Positions 35,343-45,967 of a DNA stretch of 64,000 nt are shown one piece after another (the stretch's first letter is position 1; the number at the start of each line of letters is the position of its first letter). Below the pieces are notes generated by a model. It was not told where the DNA came from. It ran no database searches and saw nothing but the letters and a program-made list of their open reading frames with translations. Source of the DNA: Coleophoma eucalyptorum (Eukaryota > Ascomycota > Leotiomycetes > Helotiales > Dermateaceae); assembly GCA_026120035.1 (NCBI GenBank), contig JALRME010000062.1:1-64000 (forward strand). The letters are read 5' to 3'. Position numbers and translations under genes: made by a program.

Positions 35343-38300
35343 GTCGTGCAGGACAGCCATCAAGGATCTGTGGAGAAAAGACTAGGGTGGATAACAATGG
35401 TAAGGTACGATGCCGGTGGTATCGAAGCGTAGAGAAAGGTACAACCAGCATTTGCTGTGTTATGTTACTAACAAGTGAAGTAAAGTGGAGAGAGTCAGGC
35501 ACCTAGTTGATGGTACAATGAGTGTAACAGGATAACACGGCCGGAAAACCCTTTATTAAACAGGAGAGGCGAGTGAGGTGCATCGTCGGCTGTTGCCAGA
35601 AGGGCAACACGTCGTGTTGAGCGAGGCTGTACTACTTTGCTATCCCACTGCTCAGTACAGGACGATAGATGGCCACTCTTTTATCTTTGCGGAACCGCGG
35701 TCCACCTTGAGGATCCTCTACAATGCACTTGCCCGAAGATTAAACAGCTATACGCTCCTATACGCCATAGTAACAGCAATTGCATTTAGCCTGAATCACC
35801 GTTAGCTGACGGTTGAAACATGTGCGAGCTGGACAGATACCTATGCTCTGCTTGCTTGTGCAAGCTATGGTAAGTACTTCCCTAGACTGGTTTCTGAAGT
35901 ACCTAAGTACCAGCTGGCATAGCGACAATGGCCGATATGATTTGCTGGCCTGCAAGTCTTCGGATTTTGGCATCAAGCTGTATAAAGTAGCTTTCTTGCC
36001 AAAAAAGTTTGTTGTCTATCGATTATTCACTATAATTTTTTTTTCTCAATTGAGCCAACCTCCAACCAATGGCGCCAAACTTCAACATGCTGATGCTGTG
36101 CCACGTTCTTGTCTCATCTAATCTCATCTCTTCTGGGTTGGATAATCAAGCACTCCCTGCTTGGGCTGCCACACCTTACGGACAAGAGACATGGTACGGA
36201 AGCAGGAAGATATCTCCCCTATGAGAAGATCGACTGCGCAGCAGAACGGTTAATCGTGCAGGTGCCAGCAAGCTGAGGCAGCATCAGCATCAGCACCAGC
36301 GCCGCATAGCATCGAGAAGAATCGGCGACGAAGCAGGTTTTGCTTCTTTTGTCATTCCTGTACTTTGCTTTTGCCGTACCGTACCTTATTTTTCCTTCTT
36401 GCTTTTTGCTTGGTTCGGTTCAGGAATGGTCTGGGGTTGAGCTTCAAGAGAGAAGGTACCTGTTGCTGGCGTATCAGCGGCGCTGTGCGAACGCCCTTCC
36501 TAAGTACCTACTCAATAAGTTCACCACCACGTCTGGTTGACATAATTTGACATCGGACTTTCATATGAGAATGCATAGAGCTGATTGGAGCCAATGGCTC
36601 CAGTATGCCTATTGCCTAACGGAGTTTAGGTGAACAATTTGCTTGAAGACGCTTTGTCACTCGTCGAAGGATTGTCTAAGCGGGGACCTATTTGTTGATT
36701 ATCGTGCTCCCGTAGACTAGAGAGTACCCCGTGTGAGTCGGCAATGCCTTCATGGGCACTTTGTGGCGTGTGCAGTAGAGTACGAAGATGCCCCTCATTG
36801 CGAAGCCGGTTCCCACTCTTTTTTCTGCTTTTTCAACTGCTCGCTATCCATTTTCGGCGCCTCTTCATGATCTCAGAGCTGCGACATAGTCGAGCCACCA
36901 GATCAGGCCAAGTCAGGCCAGGCAGACGCTTCAAATACTGCATCGGCGATCCTACGGTACGGTAGTTCTGATTTTTCCGGCCGTCCAAGGTACATAACAG
37001 CCCGCTGCTTCTGGCACCCGCACGCGAAAACGAAAAAAGCAAAAATAAAATAGAAACAAAGGACAGAATGGGCACAAAAAACCCCAGCCAAAAATGCTTG
37101 TACATCACCCGTCGAAGGATCATGTCGGATGATGAAATGACGAAGAGCTCAACGGCCGAAAGAAACTATAAATCGGCACGTCCTCATGCAGCGAAGATCT
37201 CTGATTTCCTTTTTTTCCGTCCTGCTTGCCTTGCTTCAGAAATAATATTTCCACTATACGGTATTGGGGTGGAGATGCAATTCTTCATCTTGCTTAATGC
37301 AGTAGTAGTCTGTCGGGGCTATCGAGAGGGAGCGACGTATTGCAGTACTGTACTAAGTACTTCTTCATATTGGTTATTGCCTGTACCTACCTAGCTTGTA
37401 CATGGCCGGGTATGCTGGTCAGTTATCGTGAAGGTGGTTGATTTTGCACACAACACACGCCTAGACCCGACCCCTCCATGCCCTCATCCACCCGTTCTGG
37501 CTCGAGAGTGGAGTGATGAGTGGTTTTTCGTAAACTGAGTGCAGTAAAGTGCAGCGCAATTTCGTACTGTGTTTCCGCAGTGCAGAATCGCCAAGGTCTC
37601 CGAGATGCAGCGAGGGCTTTTCAGACCTGGATTCTGGCTGTCTTGGTGTCTGGGTGTGTATGCAAGTCAGGGTCGTCACTGTATTGACTGCTTATGCCAG
37701 GGGAACTGCCCAAGTATCTATGCCTCATTCCCAATTCCCAATCCCCTCCGCATCTCAACTCAATCTGTCAAGACTGGACTTGCAGTATCTGTATCTGTGT
37801 TCGGATTCTTCAATAATACTTAAGGTACAGACCGGCGGACAGAGCAATTCAGCCCCCTCGACCCCTCCGACCCCTCCTTCTCCTCGGCACAAGGCTCGAG
37901 AAGTGAACGGGATGCACGGTTGTATGCAAGTGATCGATAAGAAGCAGCAGATACAACATACTTTCCAGCGTACATGCCACTATGGAGGCACGGTCTTTTG
38001 CTCTCGTCCCCTACACCCAGTCGAGTGAGAGCTTGGTGACATGGACAAGCCTTCCAGAACTGAAGCCATTATTCGGCGAAAGCAGCCACTCAGCACCGGC
38101 GTTTCGCTTCGCCGACTGAGGCGACGGTGGGGATTTATTGATTCTTCATCTTCATGAGGCAGGTTCAAACACCTATAGGAGGGGTTACTGATGCGGAGTT
38201 GACTTGGCTACGGGTTCATTTGTATCATCAATATTGTAACTGCGTGATTTGAAGGTTGGAGTAATAATGTCATTCGTATTGTCACAAACGTTGTGGAGAC

Positions 38301-39839
38301 GGTGGATGATATAGTGCGCGAGATGATGGTGGACTTTGTGGGGCTCCAAAGTACGAGAACTCGTGCTCTTCAACGCAGCAATCGTTCCGCAGATGTCACC
38401 TGTTCAATCAGGTTCAAATTTACTCTTTCCGAGGCTTGTGTCGTATACTGACAGTTGTTTACCACGGCATTTGAGATTCACTCCTCTCCAACAGAACAAC
38501 ATGCCCAGTGCGCGAGCAGGCTGTTTCCGTCCACGATGCCAATAGTTGACAATCTCTATTGTTCCAGCCCTGTCGCTATCTCGACCGTTCACGGCCATGA
38601 GAAGAGTTTTATTGTCGTGGATTTCCAGCTCCATACTGAACTTGCATGTGACAAAGTGGTAAATGCATGCCCCAGCCCTGCTCTATTATGGCAACCTCTG
38701 CATCCATCCATTGAACTTGTCTTCCAGACAAGACAAGACTCGGGCCAGCTGGTGGACGTTTTCAGCGCTGCGCTTTTAGTTCAATGTACCAGCTAACAAC
38801 AATCGGAGAGAAGCGAACCCCCAACATTGTCTTCCGCAAGGTGTCTGTCCTAGTGCCCGTACAATAATCAACCATACAGGCAATAAGCGGGTAGACGGTC
38901 GTCGCATGGATGTCCCAGCCGTCTCGTATAGACTCTTTGAGAGCAGTGGTTGAGACGCACAATATAGTTGGGGGAACAATCGCATCAGATACTGACTGGA
39001 GTTGCTGACCATTATATGATAATTGACCAGCAATGAACTGACTGACTGGACGATGATCTTTTTCTTTGCCAAGCACCGGACAGCGATCACAACTGTCCCG
39101 CAACTGCTCGGCCTTGCTGATCCTGAGCCTCTTTGGCACGCGAAGCACCAATGGCCACAAGCCCGCTTTGCTGTGTACGATGAAATATTTACCTTGATTC
39201 CCCTTCCGTTCCTTCCTTCCCATCGCATCACTATGATATGATTGTCTTCCTTTCCCAACCTTTCCAGGCCTCCGTCTCTGTCACTCGGCGCAACTCTATC
39301 TGCATACCGACGTCGATGATGAAGCCGCCAGCGAGGCCCAAGACCGGACTTCCCGGAAACAGAGCAAGCTGGAGCTGCCAGCAAAAGCGAAAGAGGGGGT
39401 TTGCGGACGACTCGGCCAAACTCTTCAGCCAGTCAGCGCTCGTCTAGAGCAGTCGAGCCCGCGTGCGCCCCGAGCATCCAGCGTCGGCGGGGGCTGAGGG
39501 CGCTGTATTGTTTGTACGGTCAGGCATTTAGCGGTGGGTGAGATTGTGAATGTTGTTGTGGTGATGGTTGTGCTCCATTCATTGATCCTGCATTTATTGA
39601 TTTCTTCCCTCTCCTCCCACTGCTTTCCCACGACTACCTTCCTCCCCTTCGTGAGCTCGTCATTGATTTGTCGCTGTTCATCGAGAGAAAACGCATCGTA
39701 AGGAAATAGTAAGAGGGTAAAGGGAAGGGCAGCAGAAGCAGCAACAGCGATGCGCAGTTCATGATTGCGCGAGACTCGTGAACCAGGGGGACCACCACCC
39801 GACAATACACCTGCCGACCGGAGGAAACAAAACAAAACA

Positions 39840-40955
39840 ATGTCGAGTTACCAGAGCCATACGTCCTCGAAACCACGAAACAAAGTGGTGAAGCCGATTC
39901 TGAGGAAATTCACCCCAAGTGAACACAATTCCTTGGACCTAGACCGTCCTGCCGCGGAGCAGGATGGCCTGGGAATCTACAATGCGGACTTTGGGGCAGG
40001 ATCTCGGACAGCGCGAGATGTAACCTTTGATCACTCGAGTCGACGAGGCTATCACCACCGCTCTACTAGCGGCACGTCGCAGTTCTCAACGGGAACTACA
40101 GGAAGTCACAGAGCTGGATCCTTTGTACATCCATTTCAACAGACTCCTCGACCCTATACACCGCCGTTAGGAGGTTCTCACCAGAGCTCTCTTCGACAAA
40201 GTGAATCTTTCAACAGAGACAGTCCGACGCTGACCGACAATGATCTGGAGCAACAGGATCATCTGCGGCACCACAACACCTTTCGAAGCACCTCCAACCT
40301 CTCCACTCGATCTGCCAGCGGCACTGCCAGCCCTATCCAAAACACCCTTCGAATACAAACTACACCTTACAACCCCCGCCTGCCGAACTCACATTCACAA
40401 AACAACCTCTCATCCGCCTTGTACTCTCCCGATCTCACCAGTCCAACTGAGACCACTTCCCCCATCTCAGCCATGCGTACCTCTATGGACAAGGGCTTCC
40501 GCATGGTCCGGACACGCAGTGATGTAGAGTCTCGTCCGCATACAGAGTCTATCCAAGAAGCACGCCGCAGGTTCGAGGAGAAGGAACGCTTGAAAGAAGA
40601 GAAGGCCGCGCGTGAGGAGATTCGTGCGAGGGAAAAGCGGGATCAGAAAGAAGCCAAGCAAATAGAGAGAGGACATCGCAGATCATCTGCCAGTGACCGC
40701 TCGCGCACTACTAGATCAAAGAGAAGTAAATCAGATCTTAGCATGCCTGTGAGCGAGAAAGGGGAGGTATTTGAGAGTAGAGATTACCAAAGCACGCCAG
40801 CTTCAAATGAACCATGGCTTTCAGGTGCGCAAGGTCGGGACAAGCCTCGAAGATCAGCCACAGCTGTTACTGCAAAGAAAAAGAGCCATAGTGCCTGGAC
40901 TAAGTTCATGATGTGGTTCCGCACACGACTACTCCGAATGAAGAAGCGTGGTTAG
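39840..40955 (+). CDS. Low-complexity protein with coiled coil and basic C-terminal amphipathic tail, function unknown
   Basis: Single exon, 371 aa from the ATG at 39840. No known domain is recognised. Residues 1-235 are Ser/Thr/Pro/Gln/His-rich and look disordered; an early basic patch reads NKVVKPILRKFTPSEHNSLD. Residues about 237-280 are dominated by Glu, Arg and Lys with heptad-like spacing, a likely coiled coil or charged helix. A basic Ser/Arg stretch follows. The last 20 residues (from SAWTKFMMWF) mix aromatic and basic residues, which could form a membrane-binding amphipathic helix. The length and the codon use in the helical part support a real gene. It may be an adaptor or scaffold at a membrane; that is inference only. 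Confidence 0.75.
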   Translation: MSSYQSHTSSKPRNKVVKPILRKFTPSEHNSLDLDRPAAEQDGLGIYNADFGAGSRTARDVTFDHSSRRGYHHRSTSGTSQFSTGTTGSHRAGSFVHPFQQTPRPYTPPLGGSHQSSLRQSESFNRDSPTLTDNDLEQQDHLRHHNTFRSTSNLSTRSASGTASPIQNTLRIQTTPYNPRLPNSHSQNNLSSALYSPDLTSPTETTSPISAMRTSMDKGFRMVRTRSDVESRPHTESIQEARRRFEEKERLKEEKAAREEIRAREKRDQKEAKQIERGHRRSSASDRSRTTRSKRSKSDLSMPVSEKGEVFESRDYQSTPASNEPWLSGAQGRDKPRRSATAVTAKKKSHSAWTKFMMWFRTRLLRMKKRG

Positions 40956-43545
40956 GTATTCAACTTCACCTCCAGATCAGTTCATCCTACACCTTCAACT
41001 TCCTCTCAACAACACCAAACTTCCAACCTTCGTTTTTGCACATTTCTCCGGCGTTTACATGGCACACCAAGTCCCTAGCACACCCAGCACGCTCAGGGCA
41101 TTGACATTTTCCCCTATGAAGTTTTCTAGCATATGAACAAAGGAGGAACAGGGCCGGCATGCACTTTTGGCATTTTTCACGGTAAAGGGACCTTTGTTTT
41201 GCGCTTTTTCATATTCAATTCTCTTTCCTTCGTTAGATACTCCCTTTTTACAAAGCGTTGGCGTTTCCGGTGGGGAGTTTGTTCACACCTTTCTTTCTGT
41301 CGATATGGAGTTTGTACCAGATGATGAGATGGTATGGTACATGCACCATGGTGTTTTTTCTGCTTCTTGACATTCGCTGCTGGCTGGGTTGTCAACCCCA
41401 CATACACACACCATTGATTGGCGGGATGAGACGGGATACAAGATATGGTATTTGGAGCGGTTCAGATATACTCTGTAGGAACATGGGTCATGACTGGGAA
41501 GGAGATAATACCTCTGTTTTCGGCCAAATACGGAAGAATTCGAAAGAGACGTCCTCGCCTTTGGGCTTGGTACTTCAGATAGTGGACTGTCCTTTTTCGT
41601 CACCGAAGGATTGTGATCCCCTTAAGAATCTTCCGGAGATAAACGAGGACCAGGCCTAGGATAGGCAAGAAAGGCATAAAAATCTCCAACTTACCAATAC
41701 CTAACTACCTATTCACGTGTCTGTATGCAACCTACCCGTGAGGTCCACAATAGTGTCAGTACCCCACCACTGTCAAAACAGAGCAATGGTACACGTTCTC
41801 CTGCTGCAGACCTTGGATCCAAATCTCTACCTCTTCATGACGTGTCTCTATGGTTAAGATGGAGGCGAGTTTTCTCGTGGTTCCTTCTCCCAATCATTAT
41901 ATAAACTATACACTTACTCAAAATCACAATTGCTTAACACAATAATAAATAGGAATGCAGCAAAGTAACGACGAAATAACAGCACAGCAACAGCACAACT
42001 CAAAATCTTGCAAATAAATATCTTGCTGCCACTAAGCCCAGTGGCTCTGGTTCGTTAACCAATGCACATTTACCACGTTGGTAGACTCCTCCAGGACCAG
42101 ACCTGGCAGAAGAAGAAGGAGAAGCAGCAGCAACAGAACAAGCATTGTAACTGGCGAGTAACCTCATATACAACTAACTACCTGAAGCTTACCTCTTCAC
42201 ACACACTATGGTACTTGCCACATGTAAACTTCCCTGGGAACCTTCACTAGCCGGCTAAGCGACGGGGTTGGATAGTGAGTATAGATTGGGTGAGGTTGGG
42301 AAAGGAGTAGAAAAAGAGAGAGAGAGGAGACTTTCTCATTTGTTGATTGGGACATAACTGGACTGTGCTGAATTCTGGCTTGGAATTGGGTAGTTCTCGT
42401 GGTGGGAAGAAGGGTGCGGGGGGGGGGGGGGTTCGTTAGCTATTGTTGCAGTTATGTGATGCTAGCTTCTTAAGTGCTCTTTTGAGTTTTGTTGTGTTGT
42501 TGGCTAGTACGGTGTACTATAGATAGGAAGGGGAAAGAGTTTTGGGGGGGGGGGGGGTAAGGACGCAACAACCCTAATTTATAACAAGGTTTCCCACTTT
42601 GACGGACTCTTGCTACAGAAGTTAAAGAAATCAGGAGAAGGGTTCAGGATGTTTCGTTACCAGTTTTTGTCTCAGTATAGGTAGACGGCATAAAAGTCAG
42701 TGATCTTTAAATATGAGGACTTTCTAACGGTAGTCATACTAAGCTGGAAACAACTGTAACTTTGTCATGGTTTGTGTAGATTCAGGTCCGCACGCCTATC
42801 TGACTATGATAAATCGTAATTGATAACCCATTTCCATTTCCTGACCTATTTCATTTGATTGCTAGTTCATTCCTGAACTTAGTTCAACTATCATAGTTAG
42901 CCAGACTACCCCTCCCGCAAGATTATGCTCTATTTCCATAAAGATATTCAGATACATCCCAATTAACTCCTCGCTTATTGCTGTTTCAAAACGATCGTAA
43001 AAGTAGCGAGGCGTTAGTCTGCGCAAGACTCCGCAACCTCACGTATGGTAGGTAGTGCTTCATTTTCAGGCCATCCCCGGCATCCTTTTTGTTGGCTTGT
43101 ATTTATCTGCTCTCGTCAAAAACGTGGATGAAATGTCCTGGAATGGACGGGCTTTCCTTCTTCAAAACATGACAGGTGTGAATGGTATAGGTGATAGCAC
43201 CGGTGGCACTTCCGGGGCTTCCGTTATAATATGGACCTCTAATCTTCTACTACTCGTCCTTAGAGCTCTCATGATATCCGAGTAGACTTAGACCGTTGTG
43301 TGGTTTCAGTGCGAGTTCTCTGGACGCGCATATTAATGCTACTGAAGACGAGGGCGTAAAGTCCAAACTTGGGGAGAAGAGTGTTGAGATATATGTCGCT
43401 AGTTGTTTTGAAGTGCTTGTACATTTGTCCAAGAACGAGGAGAGGTTGCCGATGCTGTACCGCTGCGAAGCTATTTTCCTCAAGCCAGCCCTCATTTACA
43501 CTCCTTGCTTCATTACAGGACACGGCCTTCAAGAGGCTTTAAAAG
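40956..43545. other. 2.6 kb non-coding region with G runs
   Basis: 3' flanks of the 371-aa gene (plus) and the Zn2Cys6 gene (minus). No gene is recognised; frames of up to 133 codons lack motifs. Two runs of 14 G occur at 42418-42431 and 42544-42557. Confidence 0.6.
42418..42557 (+). repeat. Paired G14 homopolymers
   Basis: Two uninterrupted runs of 14 G, at 42418-42431 and 42544-42557, separated by 112 nt. Each could form part of a quadruplex and is also a place where read-length or assembly error is likely. Confidence 0.85.
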
Positions 43546-45378
43546 TCAACTAGGTTCCGCATAAACCATCTCGGTATCGAAAGGCATCAAATTCTGTAAG
43601 GCTTGGATATCCAAATTGTCCAACCATGAAGTATCATCACCAACACTGGTATCAATTCCACTATCGTGCGTTGCCGCTTGCTGGGGCTCTTTGGACTTGG
43701 AGCTTCCAACATTGAAGACTTCAGCGGCGACCTTCTTGATCTGCTGGAGAACTACTTGTGAAAATTGCCAAGTACGGCTTAGTGATTTGAGGACGCCAAT
43801 AATCAGCGTGACACGGTCTCGGTGCTGCTCAAGACAGTTTCCAGCATGCACTGAGCAGGCAGAGAGTTGAACTACGGCGCTGAGCACGAGACCGCAGATG
43901 AAGAATGGCGTGTGATTCTGGACTGGGAGCCGAAGAGCGGCTAGATTGGATAGCTGTTTGGATGCTTCAGTGGCTTTGATGGCGTGTGTATGCTGTGTAG
44001 ATGTTGGAGAGACGTGGATATCTCTTTGTCCGCCAGCAATATCAGCAGTTGCTGCGAGGGTTGATAGTAGATTACTTCGTGGGAAATGCAAGAAGATGCT
44101 TGCGTATTGGATAATCATGTGGGCCTGGAACAAGATCTCGTCCACTTCGCCGAAAGTGTTAATGATGTCCGCTTTTGCTGGGGGTAGGTGATGTGCCCAG
44201 CCTGCAAGAGCATTGTCAACTGCCTGGACTTGATCCTGATGCACTTCACGTGCCCCCGTGAGCGCAAGAACCCGCGCCAGAATCCGGACCGCTTCTATTC
44301 TGTAGCAGAATGATGAGAACTGTATCTCATCATCCGCAAAAAGCCTTCCATCGAATTGAGACACGGAAGGTGCGTCGGCCATACACAATCCGTCCGTGTA
44401 AGTGGCCTCTTCGCATGGGAGAAGCACATCCGAGGTCACGCTATGGATGTTAAACTCCGATTTCCTCCAGAAGGCCGCCATGATTCCGTCAATTACATAC
44501 AGCTCCCACCAAGTGCGCCGCAAGCTTTCTTCCTCAACGATCTGTTGCCGACCATGAGTAGAGGCAAAGTCTCGTTGATTCATCCCCAACTCGAGGGCCA
44601 GGCTAACAGCCTGAGCAAGCATCGCTTGTGCCTCCTTGATTTCATTTCGACCATGCAAGGCAATAGCATAGAGCAACCGGGCTTGAACCATGAAGTGAGA
44701 TTTTTGGCTATCATCAGCAAGCTCCTTTGCAGTGGCGGAACGCAGCTGATCACTTGACACGGCGGAAGAGTAATGACTTCCTATGAATTGCACAACTAGT
44801 CTTAGATACGACGGATAATCTCGGGTGAAGTACAGGCTCTTTGGGAGCAGAATAGGATGCGCTGGATGGAAGTAAGTGTAGAAGAGGTTTACAAGCTGCT
44901 TCTCCTCTAGTGGCGTCCCCGACCCAGAAGTAGGCCGATAAGGGGGCGAGACAGGTTGTTGTGGAGGTGAAGCATAACTCATTCGATAGTAATCCATGGT
45001 GTTATTCCTTCTATCATCACTGTTACTACGCGAGTATACGAAGGTTTCAGTAGGCATAGGCGATGGAAAACCCGTGGTAGTCTCAACGGTTGTGGACGAC
45101 CGCGGTTGAGAGGTCAGATCCGAGGTTTGCGGAGCTGTATTAGGCGTAAGTATCGAGAACTGCCCACGGCCAAGCTCCGGCTCTTGACTTCTGGTCGAGC
45201 CTCTATGACCTCGACGAGAAGGAGTATAACTGCATTGCAAGCCTCCGCCGGCACAGCGTGAGCATATCGGTTGTTTGGCGTCGCACTTCAAGTGTTTCCG
45301 ACGGCATGTTGTGCAGGCGAGGGGAGCGGGCCGTGAGGGTTCCTCAGCTGGCGAAGAGATCTTTGGCGAAGCTACCAT
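43546..45378 (-). CDS. Zn2Cys6 transcription factor with fungal-specific regulatory domain
   Basis: Nuclear regulator of the Gal4 type. Single exon, 610 aa, starting at the ATG at 45378; the frame is open a little further upstream but without an ATG before a stop. The binuclear cluster has Cys22, 25, 32, 39, 42 and 49 in the canonical CX2CX6CX6CX2CX6C spacing, with basic RRKHLKCD in the first loop. A Ser/Thr/Pro-rich linker (about 50-165) follows. The fungal-specific domain (PF04082-like) starts near LVNLFYTYFHPAHPILLP, with YAIALHGRNE and an ESLRRTWWELYVIDG block, typical of the family. The neighbour on the same strand is an amidase 590 bp upstream, so the regulator may control it; that is inference. 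The C-terminus is acidic (about the last 40 residues), a possible activation region. Confidence 0.93.
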   Translation of the reverse strand: MVASPKISSPAEEPSRPAPLACTTCRRKHLKCDAKQPICSRCAGGGLQCSYTPSRRGHRGSTRSQEPELGRGQFSILTPNTAPQTSDLTSQPRSSTTVETTTGFPSPMPTETFVYSRSNSDDRRNNTMDYYRMSYASPPQQPVSPPYRPTSGSGTPLEEKQLVNLFYTYFHPAHPILLPKSLYFTRDYPSYLRLVVQFIGSHYSSAVSSDQLRSATAKELADDSQKSHFMVQARLLYAIALHGRNEIKEAQAMLAQAVSLALELGMNQRDFASTHGRQQIVEEESLRRTWWELYVIDGIMAAFWRKSEFNIHSVTSDVLLPCEEATYTDGLCMADAPSVSQFDGRLFADDEIQFSSFCYRIEAVRILARVLALTGAREVHQDQVQAVDNALAGWAHHLPPAKADIINTFGEVDEILFQAHMIIQYASIFLHFPRSNLLSTLAATADIAGGQRDIHVSPTSTQHTHAIKATEASKQLSNLAALRLPVQNHTPFFICGLVLSAVVQLSACSVHAGNCLEQHRDRVTLIIGVLKSLSRTWQFSQVVLQQIKKVAAEVFNVGSSKSKEPQQAATHDSGIDTSVGDDTSWLDNLDIQALQNLMPFDTEMVYAEPS

Positions 45379-45967
45379 GGTCGGGGAACTGACAGTTTCG
45401 CAGTTCACAGGTGATTCTGCTTAGAATCATGAGAGTGATTGTTGGTCGTACGGGTTGAAAGTCGGGCGGGGGGCTTTGCTTTTCTCAATGGGATTCATCT
45501 CGGGGTCTTGACTGTTCTGGTCGGGCTTCTGGAGTGGGGCATGACTATTCGCACGGGATCATCCTTACTGCGGAGAGCTTATTTCTGTTTCGGGCATGCG
45601 GTAGCAGATAGCGACACGACGCTTTGGCTATTCTTTAATCTCCTCCTTTCTTGCCTGTTATGACTTACTCTTTTCTCCCATGGCCACATCACAGATTTAA
45701 TTATAGTTGAGTCTAAATTTAAAGTTATCCGCTTATTCAACGTCTATCCCAAAATAACACTTTATTGGTACTTATAGCGTGACACTAGCAGCCGGAAGCA
45801 ACCTTCAGAAGTGAACTTTCGTTAAACATTGAATATGCCGGTGAAGAAGAACTATAGCAAGGTGACTGTTTCTAATATCAATCTACTTTTTATCTGGAGC
45901 AGAGGAGATAGTCAGTTGGGTCATAAAGTTGAAGGCAAAGTTCCAGCCAATCATTATGCTTCCCCCT
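45379..45967. other. Intergenic region between amidase and Zn2Cys6 gene
   Basis: 589 bp holding the promoter of the Zn2Cys6 gene and the 3' flank of the amidase gene. No gene is recognised; a 74-codon plus-strand frame at 45439 has no motif. Confidence 0.6.

Larger units (their letters stand above)
30086..39839. other. 9.8 kb gene-poor region between divergent genes
   Basis: The largest gap in the window, between the GT2 gene (minus) and the 371-aa gene (plus). It was searched on both strands for open frames with family motifs; none was found. The longest frame (32561-33196, 211 codons) is low-complexity with no domain. The region holds many simple repeats, a T18 run at 31497-31514, purine tracts and G-triplet tracts. 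It may contain extended promoters, long UTRs or non-coding RNAs, but nothing can be assigned. Confidence 0.55.

Noticed and set aside
38776..39384. 202-codon minus-strand frame upstream of the 371-aa gene
   Set aside because: It overlaps another frame on the same strand, shows no motif and looks like chance in GC-balanced DNA.
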